From Chloroflexota bacterium (GTDB taxonomy: Bacteria > Chloroflexota > Anaerolineae > Anaerolineales > Villigracilaceae), in the NCBI GenBank assembly GCA_013388685.1, contig JACAET010000008.1, forward strand, positions 17,067 to 81,066: a stretch of DNA of 64,000 nucleotides, written 5' to 3'. A model generated the notes under the pieces. It was not told the origin of the DNA. It worked only from the letters and a program-made list of their open reading frames with translations, and searched no databases. Position numbers and translations under genes: made by a program. Of the stretch, positions 43,042 through 51,062 are shown in pieces; positions within the stretch are counted from its first letter, which is position 1, and each line of letters opens with the position of its first letter.

Positions 43042-43126
43042 TGTCATTGCGAGGAGTGTTTGTTGCGACGAAGCAATCCCCCACACTTGGTGGAGATTGC
43101 TTCGCGCTATGGCGTTCGCAATGACA
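43042..43126. repeat. TGTCATTGCGAGG palindromic repeat
   Basis: Ends TGTCATTGCGA and TCGCAATGACA are inverted; inside, GCAATC...GATTGC pair. A repeat type seen in many bacterial genomes. It ends 24 bases before the glmS start. Confidence 0.8.
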
Positions 43127-43150
43127 GAATAAATTTCGGAGGAACCCAAA

Positions 43151-44992
43151 ATGTGTGGAATAGTAGGCTACATCGGACCGCGCGACGCGGTGCCGATCAT
43201 TATCAACGGTCTGAAGCGGTTGGAGTACCGCGGCTACGACTCGGCGGGAGTCGCGGTTTTGAGCGAGGATCAGATCGAGGTCCGAAGAGACGCGGGCAAA
43301 TTATCCCAATTGATCGATCTTGTTGCCAAGTCGCCCGTCGAAGGCGCGCCGGGCATCGGTCACACGCGCTGGGCGACGCACGGCGCGCCGTCCGCGCGCA
43401 ATGCGCACCCACATCTCGGTCAGACCGGACGCGTGGTCGTCGTCCAAAACGGAATCGTGGAAAACTTCCTCGAGCTCAAAGATGAACTGACCGCCGAGGG
43501 CGTCGAATTTCAATCGGAGACCGATACCGAAACCATCGTACATCTTGTCGAACACTATCTCGCCACCGGCGCGGGACTGGTCGAAGCAGCGCGCAAAACC
43601 TTCAATGACATTCAGGGGGCGAACGTGGTGGTGCTGATGTCTGCCGACGAGCCGGATAAGATCGTCACGGCGCGCATCGGCAATGCCGGCGGTGTGGTGA
43701 TTGGCTTGGGCAGGGAGGAAAACTTCGTCGCCAGCGACATCCCCGCCATCATGGAGCATACGCGCGATGTCATCTTTTTGGAGTCGCGGCAGATGGCGGT
43801 CGTGACACGGGACACGGTCACCATCGAAACGCTGGACGGTGCAAAAGTCAAACCGCAGGTGCATACCGTTTCGTGGGACCCGGTGGCGGCAGAGAAGGGC
43901 GAGTACCGTCACTTCATGCAGAAAGAAATCCACGAACAATCGCGCGCCCTGACCGACACGCTGGCAGGACGCGTGGACTTTGCAAACGGGAAAATCCGCC
44001 TGCCCGACCTCAATCTGACCGAAGCGCTGGCAAAGAAAATCGAACGGATTTACATCACCGCCTGCGGAACCGCTGCCTACGCCGGCATGGTCGGCAAGTA
44101 TCTCATTGAAAAGATCGCCCGCATCCCGGTGGAGGTGGTCATCGGCTCTGAGTTCCGTTACAGCGACCCAATCCTGAACGACCGCACGGTGGTGCTTGCC
44201 ATCTCGCAATCGGGAGAAACGGCAGATACCCTCGCCGCGATGGAAGAGGGACGCCGCAAAGGCGCCGTACTCTGGAGCATCGTCAACGCCATCGGCTCAC
44301 AAGCCATGCGGATTGCCGACGGATTCATCTCGATGCAAACCGGACCTGAAATCGGCGTCGCCTCGACCAAAGCCTTCACCGCCCCGCTGGTTGACCAATA
44401 CATGCTGGCGATTCTGCTGGCAGACCTGCGCGGCACACTAGACGCCCAAAGCCGCCGCAGCCTCGTCTCTGACCTGCGCCTCATCCCCGACCTGGTGGGC
44501 CGGACGCTCGAACGCGAAAGCGAAGTCGAAGCCGTTGCCCATGCCCTCAAAGACATTCGCAACTGCCTGTATTTGGGGCGCGGCATCAATATGCCCATCG
44601 CCTACGAAGGCGCGTTGAAATTAAAGGAGATTTCCTATATCCACGCCGAGGGCTACCCGGCCGGCGAGATGAAGCACGGTCCCATCGCGCTGATTGACGA
44701 ACACATGCCCGTGCTGTGCCTGGCGCCGAAAGACCCCTGGCACGAGAAGATGATTTCACAAATTCAGCAGGCAAAGGCACGCGGCGGAAAGGTGATTGCC
44801 GTCGCAACGGACGGCGACGAACTGGTCAAAGGCATGGCAGATCACGTCCTTTGGGTGCCCGAAACACCGTGGATGCTTTCGCCCGTGATCACCGTCTTGC
44901 CGCTGCAGCTGCTGGCATATCACATTGCCACCCTGCGTGGGCTGGATGTGGATCAGCCCCGGAATCTCGCCAAAAGTGTCACAGTGGAGTAA
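43151..44992 (+). CDS. glmS: Glutamine-fructose-6-phosphate aminotransferase (isomerizing)
   Basis: 613 residues; GGAGGA precedes the ATG. It makes glucosamine-6-phosphate, the entry to UDP-GlcNAc for peptidoglycan and glycans. The N-terminal glutaminase begins Met-Cys-Gly-Ile-Val with the catalytic Cys2 (CGIVGYIG), and RGYDSAG, HTRWATHG follow. Two SIS sugar-isomerase domains fill residues about 290-600 (CGTAAYAG; SQSGETADT; AEGYPAGEMKHG). No glmS ribozyme core is apparent in the leader, which is filled with repeats. Sits inside the pseudopilin cluster but is a housekeeping gene. Confidence 0.95.
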   Translation: MCGIVGYIGPRDAVPIIINGLKRLEYRGYDSAGVAVLSEDQIEVRRDAGKLSQLIDLVAKSPVEGAPGIGHTRWATHGAPSARNAHPHLGQTGRVVVVQNGIVENFLELKDELTAEGVEFQSETDTETIVHLVEHYLATGAGLVEAARKTFNDIQGANVVVLMSADEPDKIVTARIGNAGGVVIGLGREENFVASDIPAIMEHTRDVIFLESRQMAVVTRDTVTIETLDGAKVKPQVHTVSWDPVAAEKGEYRHFMQKEIHEQSRALTDTLAGRVDFANGKIRLPDLNLTEALAKKIERIYITACGTAAYAGMVGKYLIEKIARIPVEVVIGSEFRYSDPILNDRTVVLAISQSGETADTLAAMEEGRRKGAVLWSIVNAIGSQAMRIADGFISMQTGPEIGVASTKAFTAPLVDQYMLAILLADLRGTLDAQSRRSLVSDLRLIPDLVGRTLERESEVEAVAHALKDIRNCLYLGRGINMPIAYEGALKLKEISYIHAEGYPAGEMKHGPIALIDEHMPVLCLAPKDPWHEKMISQIQQAKARGGKVIAVATDGDELVKGMADHVLWVPETPWMLSPVITVLPLQLLAYHIATLRGLDVDQPRNLAKSVTVE

Positions 44993-44999
44993 CCTGCAC

Positions 45000-45030
45000 G
45001 CCCTCCCCAATAGTACTTTTTGGGGAGGGC
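45000..45030 (+). terminator. Hairpin terminator after glmS
   Basis: 11-bp stem GCCCTCCCCAA / TTGGGGAGGGC with a 9-base loop, 7 bases after the stop. The T-rich part is in the loop rather than behind the stem. Confidence 0.6.
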
Positions 45031-45060
45031 GCATATCAATACTGTTGGGTCAATTGCTTA

Positions 45061-45088
45061 TTGAAAAATCCTCATTTTGGCATAAAAT
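45061..45088 (+). promoter_or_regulatory. Promoter of the first TadG-like gene
   Basis: TTGAAA (45061-45066), 16 bases, TAAAAT (45083-45088), in an AT-rich leader that runs to AAAAAAGGAG just before the ATG. Confidence 0.55.
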
Positions 45089-45205
45089 AAGTACAGAATT
45101 CATTTCTGAACCTTGGTTTTTGCCGAGCCTGCAGGTCATATTATTTTTTTTGTTATTTATCTTTTATTTTTCAAAAGGCTCACAGGATAAAAAAGGAGTT
45201 CAGAC

Positions 45206-46696
45206 ATGAAAAGGACCAATTCTCAAAAGGGACAGGCGCTCATCCTGATCGCATTCGGGATTGTCGCGCTGATTGGCTTCACTGCCCTGGCAGTGGATGG
45301 CGGGAGAGTCTTCTCAGACCGACGCAATGCTCAAAATGCCGCCGACACTTCGGCGTTAGCCGCCGCCTTGGCGCATCTACGCAACGACCCCGCTGGCTTT
45401 GAAGCCAAGGGATTGGAACGTGCTCTGAGCAATGGTTATAACAATGACGCGGACAGCACGGTATCTGTCGTCTTTTGTAATACCGTTGTCGGCACCAGCG
45501 ATCCTTGCGTCGGCTTGCCAACTGGTGCGAACCCGGCGGAATATATCAGGGTGAAAATCACATCCAACGTTCCAATGACCTTTGCGCGTGTCCTGGGCAG
45601 GGAATTCGTCACCAATCGCGTGGAAGCCATCACACGCGTCCAGGGAAGCCCTACGGATAATCCATTCACCGCTGGAGCGGGGCTGTATTCGGTCAGAAAC
45701 GACAACGCCGATGATTGCTTCAAGGTGAACGGTTCAGCCGACCTCACCCTGCACGATACCGGTATCTTCGTAAATTGCACCGGCAGTTCGGCGCTCTTCC
45801 TCAATGGCAGTGCGGATATTGGCATGGACGCCAACGCGCAGGTGGCAGGCTGTACAAACAACATCAATTTCCCCATCAGCGGCACAGGAACCATTGATTG
45901 CAATGTTGCCCAGCAGATCGTCAACGAAAATACCTTTGCCGACGTTCCTACCGTTTTACCCACCCCAAACTGCACCAGCGCGGCGCAATATAACTCCGCC
46001 ACCAATACCGTTTCACCGGGGGCGGATGGCACCGGTTACTTCAACAGCAATCTTACTCCCAGCGGCTCCATCACCACCTTTCAAGCCGGAACGTACTGTT
46101 TCCTCAATGGCAGCACTATTCAATTAACGGGCGGCAAAAGCATCAAAGGAACCGGCGCAGTAAAATTTGTCATGAATGGGGGGGATATTGACCTCAAGGG
46201 CTCCAGTAACGACTTCGATGATCTTGAAATCTACGCCAACAGCTCGGATTTCGATCTTTTCGGAACGCTCAACTCGGACCGCTTCCGCTTCTTCGGCAAC
46301 GGAAGCAGTGATTTTGCCCTGAATGCCGGCGCTGTGTTCACTTCGACGGATACCTATATCTACTCGGAAACCGGCACGATTGATTTCAATGCCCAGGCGA
46401 GTGCAGATATGCATGCCCCCCCTGCCGGAGATACGTTTGCCGGGTTGTTACTCTATATGCCTTGGGATAACCCGAACGATTTCGAATTGAACGGCGGCTC
46501 GAACAATACCTGGTACGGCACCGTTCTTATGCCGCATGCCGATGTGACCTATAACGGCGGAGCCGGTTTTAAACTCTACGGGCAGGTCATCGGGTATACG
46601 TTCAAGATCAACGGTGGCGGGCAGTCCGACATCTATTTTGATGCCAACTTCATTTATAACCCGCCAAACAACCCCACCATGGATTTGATCAAATAA
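45206..46696 (+). CDS. TadG-like protein with C-terminal Asn/Gly-rich beta domain (paralogue 1)
   Basis: 496 residues; AAAAAAGGAG precedes the ATG. Residues 8-55 are the TadG/TadE-like pilin-assembly N-terminus (KGQALILIAFGIVALIGFTA, AVDGGRVFSDRRNAQNAADT). From about 170 on it is a beta-rich region with recurring NGSAD, NGG and NGSS turns, probably a beta-helix or beta-roll displayed outside. The same layout recurs at 51063. Unlike known TadG proteins there is no von Willebrand A domain. Transcription probably starts at the promoter in its own AT-rich leader. Confidence 0.8.
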   Translation: MKRTNSQKGQALILIAFGIVALIGFTALAVDGGRVFSDRRNAQNAADTSALAAALAHLRNDPAGFEAKGLERALSNGYNNDADSTVSVVFCNTVVGTSDPCVGLPTGANPAEYIRVKITSNVPMTFARVLGREFVTNRVEAITRVQGSPTDNPFTAGAGLYSVRNDNADDCFKVNGSADLTLHDTGIFVNCTGSSALFLNGSADIGMDANAQVAGCTNNINFPISGTGTIDCNVAQQIVNENTFADVPTVLPTPNCTSAAQYNSATNTVSPGADGTGYFNSNLTPSGSITTFQAGTYCFLNGSTIQLTGGKSIKGTGAVKFVMNGGDIDLKGSSNDFDDLEIYANSSDFDLFGTLNSDRFRFFGNGSSDFALNAGAVFTSTDTYIYSETGTIDFNAQASADMHAPPAGDTFAGLLLYMPWDNPNDFELNGGSNNTWYGTVLMPHADVTYNGGAGFKLYGQVIGYTFKINGGGQSDIYFDANFIYNPPNNPTMDLIK

Positions 46697-46740
46697 ATAG
46701 GACATTTGGGCTAATTTGTAACCTTTTCTAATCTTAAATG

Positions 46741-46770
46741 TTGACACAGCCCTTTTAAAATTTGTACAAT
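46741..46770 (+). promoter_or_regulatory. Strong promoter of the repeat-protein gene
   Basis: TTGACA (46741-46746), 18 bases, TACAAT (46765-46770), 80 bases upstream of the start. Confidence 0.7.
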
Positions 46771-46804
46771 TAGAGACACTTGAATTGTTTTCAAGCGTCT
46801 CTAA
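46770..46804. promoter_or_regulatory. Inverted repeat at the transcription start
   Basis: TTAGAGAC (46770-46777) pairs with GTCTCTAA (46797-46804); inside, CTTGAA pairs with TTCAAG. It begins at the last base of the -10 box, so it could be an operator, or the terminator of the preceding TadG-like gene (TTTGTTT follows). Confidence 0.55.
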
Positions 46805-46850
46805 TTTGTTTATGATTGTACTAAATTGAATAATGAACGAAGGAGAAAAC

Positions 46851-49800
46851 ATGATCAAATCTATCCGTGCACTTTTCCTTTCTCTGACGATCCTCGCCTT
46901 CCTGTTCAGCGTAATAGGCACTACAACGGCCTATGCGGATGACGGTGTTACGACGCCAGAGGATCAGTCGTCGGCGCCTGCTTTGGACGAAGAACAACCC
47001 ACCGATACGGAGGAACCGCCGCCCCCCTCCGATGAGCCTCCTGTGGAAACGCTCCTTGAGCAGCTGCCGGAAAACACAACCCTGACCATCTTGGATTCCG
47101 AAGGGGAAGCTGTACCGCTTGCCTCACAGGAATCGGAGGAGGCGATCGCTTCCGGCTATGACCCGATCTGGTGTCCTGCCGGTCAGGTTCCCACGCCGGG
47201 GGAGAACGGCTGTACCCAATCCTTCACCAGCTTTTCAGAATTGCTGGCTTACCTGAAAGCCAATGAAATTTCATACCAGCAGGCTGGGACGATCTATATC
47301 CAGCAGGGCGACTATCTGGGCGGCGAGACCGAAATAGATTTCAATACATACGACTTTGACACCTTCGATCAATACGACCTGACCTTGCAAGGCGGTTGGG
47401 ATACATCCTACGATCCCGACGTCAATGGAGATCCCACTTTTACATCTACAAATTTCAACATTCCGATCATCATCGGTTCGAGCACCAACCCCTGGGCTGG
47501 TTCGCTGACCCTCAAAAATATCAGCGTCTCGGGTGTCTCTGATCAGACGGGACTGACCCTTTATTCCGAGGACAACATCAGCCTTGATGAAGTGACGGTC
47601 ACGAATTCGCAAGCCGGAGCCGAACTCCACGCGGGCGGCGACGTAAAGGTCGAATACTCGAAGTTCAATCACAACAAACTGGGCGGCGCAAACATCAACG
47701 CTGGCGGGCTTGTCGTGGTGGATTACAGTGAATTCCGGGGCAACGGCAATGAATATAACGACGGATACGGTCTCCAGATCGTAAGCGCCGGGGAGACCAA
47801 TCTCTATGAAGTTATCGCCAGCAGGAACAAGATGTTCGGTGCAGATATTACATCTGGCGGATCCGTGTACATCGATCGGAGTGTCTTCTCAGGGAACGCC
47901 TATTCCTACGAATGGACAACCACCTACGGCACGGGTTACGGATTGAAGGTCGTCAGCAGCGGCAACATCATCATCGAAGATATTGTTGCCAACAACAACT
48001 ATTTCTTTGGCGCTTCCCTGGATGGCGTAAATGTCAGTATCACCCGAGGCGCCTTCAGCAACAATGGCAACAATCCCACCGCCGATTATCCTGTGGGATA
48101 TGGGTTGAAAGTCGTTAGCGACGGTACGGTCAACATCGCCTCCATCAAGGCAAAGTGGAACCGTCTTTACGGCGCGGATATCGAAGCAGTCGGCAATGTG
48201 AACATTGACACCGGTTTCTTCAGCGGCAATCAGGGCGTAACCTACAATTACAATTGGGTATACGATGGCTACGGGTTGAAAATAACCACCGATGGAGATA
48301 TCAATATCAACGGCGTGAAGGTGGTCAATAACTATCTTTACGGCGCATCCCTGGACGGCGCGAACGTCAGCATCTCCAACAGCATCTTTGCCAGGAACAG
48401 GTCTGAAGGCAGGGAGGATGCCGTGACCTACGGTTTGCAAGTCGTCGGCACCGGGTTGGTCAGTCTCACCAGTGTGAAAGCCAACCGCAACGAACTATAT
48501 GGTGCGACTATCACAACCGCCGGTCCTGTTTCGATTACCAACAGTTTCTTCAACGGGAACACATCCTACGTTTATACCTGTGGTGGCGAAAAACAATACT
48601 TCGGTTACGGTTTACGCGTCGTCACGAATAGTGAAGTCTCACTATTCAATGTCCAAGCGAAGGGCAATTACCTGTACGGCGCGCATATCGAAGGGAAGGA
48701 TGTAGCGATAGACACCGCCAATTTCAGCAATAACAGCTCCAAATGGGGGTTGGACCTGACCGGGCGCGGCCTTGAAGTGATCAGCCGCGAAACTGTGGCG
48801 CTGGTGGATGTCATTGCCGATAATAATCAATTGTTCGGCGCTGATATTGTCGCAGGCGACCTGGTGGCAATTGCTCAATCCTCCTTTAACGGTCACATCG
48901 CCTACTATTACGATTACTTCACCGGCGAAATCCTCCATCGGGACGGCGGATACGGTCTGAAAGTGGCTACATTGGGCGATATTGCCGTCGAAGACATTAC
49001 AGCGAATGGCAACTATCTCTATGGTGCCAATCTGAATGGCGATGATATTTCCGTGGAAAACAGCCTCTTTACAAACAACGGTTCGGGTGTCATTACCGAT
49101 CCCACCGGTTACGGTTTGAAGGTAATTGGCACGGGCGAGGTCGAGTTTGCCGGTGTAAACGCCAGTGACAATCAACTCTTCGGCGCGGATGTCAAAGCCG
49201 AACAGGCAGTCACCATCCTCAGTTCCTTCTTCTCTGGCCACCAGACCGTTACATTTGCGCCCTGCTTTGGGCTTACCTTCTACGGTTACGGCTTGACGGT
49301 GGAAGCCCCGGATGACATCTTCCTGAACGGCGTCCAAGCCAACTACAACAACCTGTGGGGCGCCTGGCTGATCGGCAACAATGTAACTGTCTACAACAGC
49401 CAGTTCAACAATAACGTGTCGGATTCCAATATCTTCATTGACGATACCGGCTTGCTTGTTGATGCCGGCGGCGTTGTGGATATCTGGCGAGTGGAAGCAA
49501 AAGAAAACCGTCTGATCGGTGCAACCATCAAAGCCGACGGAGACGTCTTCATCGCGGAAAGTGTCTTTACGGGCAATCGCGGTTTCACCTGCCTGCTCGA
49601 TTGGTGTCCCGAGGGAAGCATTGTTTACCACGGGCACGGGCTAGATGTCACTACGCCGGGTCTCATCATGGTGACGGACACCATCGCCAGCGATAACAAT
49701 CTGTTTGGCGCATTGTTGAACGGCGGACAGGTCATCGTCGCAAACAGTACATTCAGCAATAACGGCATGGGCAACGGATTGACCATCAACGCCACCGACA

Positions 49801-50033
49801 ATGTCACACTGACAAATGTCGTCGCATCCAACAACGGCGGTCATGGCGTGGAAGTGAACGGTGTCTGCCAGAAGATTGTTCAAGTCAACGGCGGAACCTT
49901 TGCCGACAATCTTCTGTATGGCTTGAACGTTCTCTATGCCACCCTGACTGCCGATGGAACGCAGGTCTTTGCCAATAACGGTTCCGGCAATATTTTCACC
50001 GACACGAGCATCTGCGTTGTCGTAACGCCGTAA
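46851..50033 (+). CDS. Large secreted repeat protein, probable parallel beta-helix
   Basis: 1060 residues from ATG 46851 with AAGGAG 6 bases upstream. Signal peptide ending AYA (residue 29), then an acidic Pro-rich stretch (to about 75), then about 12 repeats of 55-60 residues. The repeat pattern is GYGLxV..G.V....V.A..N.L.GA....G.V.I..S.FSGN. Long and short units alternate, giving a double unit near 115 residues. The residue pattern is that of a right-handed beta-helix. No sortase signal or membrane anchor follows. Likely an adhesin or sheath component; this is inference. Confidence 0.8.
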   Translation: MIKSIRALFLSLTILAFLFSVIGTTTAYADDGVTTPEDQSSAPALDEEQPTDTEEPPPPSDEPPVETLLEQLPENTTLTILDSEGEAVPLASQESEEAIASGYDPIWCPAGQVPTPGENGCTQSFTSFSELLAYLKANEISYQQAGTIYIQQGDYLGGETEIDFNTYDFDTFDQYDLTLQGGWDTSYDPDVNGDPTFTSTNFNIPIIIGSSTNPWAGSLTLKNISVSGVSDQTGLTLYSEDNISLDEVTVTNSQAGAELHAGGDVKVEYSKFNHNKLGGANINAGGLVVVDYSEFRGNGNEYNDGYGLQIVSAGETNLYEVIASRNKMFGADITSGGSVYIDRSVFSGNAYSYEWTTTYGTGYGLKVVSSGNIIIEDIVANNNYFFGASLDGVNVSITRGAFSNNGNNPTADYPVGYGLKVVSDGTVNIASIKAKWNRLYGADIEAVGNVNIDTGFFSGNQGVTYNYNWVYDGYGLKITTDGDININGVKVVNNYLYGASLDGANVSISNSIFARNRSEGREDAVTYGLQVVGTGLVSLTSVKANRNELYGATITTAGPVSITNSFFNGNTSYVYTCGGEKQYFGYGLRVVTNSEVSLFNVQAKGNYLYGAHIEGKDVAIDTANFSNNSSKWGLDLTGRGLEVISRETVALVDVIADNNQLFGADIVAGDLVAIAQSSFNGHIAYYYDYFTGEILHRDGGYGLKVATLGDIAVEDITANGNYLYGANLNGDDISVENSLFTNNGSGVITDPTGYGLKVIGTGEVEFAGVNASDNQLFGADVKAEQAVTILSSFFSGHQTVTFAPCFGLTFYGYGLTVEAPDDIFLNGVQANYNNLWGAWLIGNNVTVYNSQFNNNVSDSNIFIDDTGLLVDAGGVVDIWRVEAKENRLIGATIKADGDVFIAESVFTGNRGFTCLLDWCPEGSIVYHGHGLDVTTPGLIMVTDTIASDNNLFGALLNGGQVIVANSTFSNNGMGNGLTINATDNVTLTNVVASNNGGHGVEVNGVCQKIVQVNGGTFADNLLYGLNVLYATLTADGTQVFANNGSGNIFTDTSICVVVTP

Positions 50034-50075
50034 CCCTCGCGGAAACTAAACGCATTTCACTGCGGACTGCTATAA

Positions 50076-50103
50076 TTGAGGAACAGCCTAGGCTGTTCCT
50101 CAA
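50076..50103 (+). terminator. Palindromic terminator
   Basis: Perfect 28-base palindrome, arms TTGAGGAACAGCCT and AGGCTGTTCCTCAA, followed by TTTCTTAA, 42 bases after the repeat-protein stop. Confidence 0.7.
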
Positions 50104-50121
50104 TTTCTTAACTCACTCACC

Positions 50122-50194
50122 TTACGCAGTTGCGCGAGACCATGGTCTCGCATGTTCAAGCGATATGAATATCGTACTGCGGCCAACTGCGCAA
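50122..50194 (+). repeat. 73-bp repeat with terminal inverted repeats (copy 2)
   Basis: TTACGCAGTTG at the left, CAACTGCGCAA at the right; inside, GCGAGACCATGGTCTCGC (18-base perfect palindrome) and CGATATGAATATCG. It matches the inverse of 39735-39807. Ends 21 bases before the lipoprotein gene. Confidence 0.8.
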
Positions 50195-50215
50195 ACCGAT
50201 CCTTAAGGATATTCC

Positions 50216-50761
50216 ATGACGAACATTCAGCAACGAACCAACGTTCTTCTCCCATTCTTGTTCGCGATGGCTATGCTTGCCGCCTGCGGCAATGCCCCGT
50301 CCTCCACCTCGACGGTTGCCGTCACCACGCCGGATATTCAATACATCGTCATTACTGCAACACCGCCTCCGATAACCAGTACGCCTGACCCGTGCGCGGC
50401 GGAGAACATTCAGGCCGAAGTCCAGAAGATTCATGCCTTCATGCGGGAATTCGACGACGCTTCGACTCTGGCCGCCAGCCGTCCGCGCGAGGAACTTGCC
50501 GCCTCCATTGCGGACCTCCAGCGGATACGCCGCAATGCGGAAGATCAAATCACTCCGTCCTGCCTTGTTACTCTCAAAACCTACCAAATCTCGCACATGA
50601 ACGCAGTGATCAATACCTTGGTTGCTTTCATGGGCGGCGCAGACCAGGCCACCGTGGACCAAGGCATCAGTCTTGCCCGTCAAGAACATGACCAATACAC
50701 CCTTGAACTGGCGCGGGTGCTTGGCATTCCAGTGGAGCAAGTTTCCACCCCCACGCCATAG
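50216..50761 (+). CDS. Small lipoprotein of unknown function
   Basis: 181 residues. The lipoprotein signal ends LAAC (Cys24), then a Ser/Thr/Pro linker to about 58, then a helical domain with charged helices (ENIQAEVQKIHAFMREFDDAS; EELAASIADLQRIRRNAEDQI) and two Cys. No family recognised. It lies between the repeat protein and the second TadG-like gene and ends at a good terminator, so it is probably a separate transcript. Confidence 0.75.
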   Translation: MTNIQQRTNVLLPFLFAMAMLAACGNAPSSTSTVAVTTPDIQYIVITATPPPITSTPDPCAAENIQAEVQKIHAFMREFDDASTLAASRPREELAASIADLQRIRRNAEDQITPSCLVTLKTYQISHMNAVINTLVAFMGGADQATVDQGISLARQEHDQYTLELARVLGIPVEQVSTPTP

Positions 50762-50779
50762 ATTTGCAAATGCAACGTA

Positions 50780-50807
50780 AGAGCCCGATCTTGATCGGGC
50801 TCTTTTT
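50780..50807 (+). terminator. Rho-independent terminator
   Basis: GAGCCCGATC / GATCGGGCTC with TTTTT directly after. Confidence 0.9.
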
Positions 50808-51062
50808 ATTTTCGCCCAGGTCCATAGACAAGAACGACGGGGAGGTAAACCTTGTAACCTCGTGCAATGTCTCTGCAATGATTTTGATGTAACCTGATTC
50901 TCAGCCTTCCGTCTGGCAGCCAGAGGAAAAATTCCTTTACGCCTATCCTTACAAAAAAGCAATTTCGAGAAAAAACTTTCAAATGTGTATGTAACCAGCT
51001 TTATCTTTTTGGAGCGCTTTTTGTCTTGCAAATAGGTTCATCTTTTTTTTCAGGAGCAAATT

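Larger units (their letters stand above)
42571..43150. other. Non-coding gap with terminator and several repeats
   Basis: No gene is seen in these 580 bases. In order: a compound terminator (42591-42646), an orphan consensus Shine-Dalgarno sequence AAAGGAGGTG (42649-42658) with no start codon at usable distance, octamer repeats (42697-42733), a SPLPxGEG-family palindrome (42848-42906) and a TGTCATTGCGAGG palindrome (43042-43126). Confidence 0.7.

Noticed and set aside
43022..43150. glmS ribozyme in the glmS leader
   Set aside because: The leader is a TGTCATTGCGAGG palindromic repeat; no ribozyme core elements were recognised.
42736..43485. Open frame of 249 codons crossing the repeats before glmS
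   Set aside because: It runs through two palindromic repeats and then overlaps glmS out of frame; its SPAPAPLPTGEG stretch is the repeat read in frame. No ribosome site.
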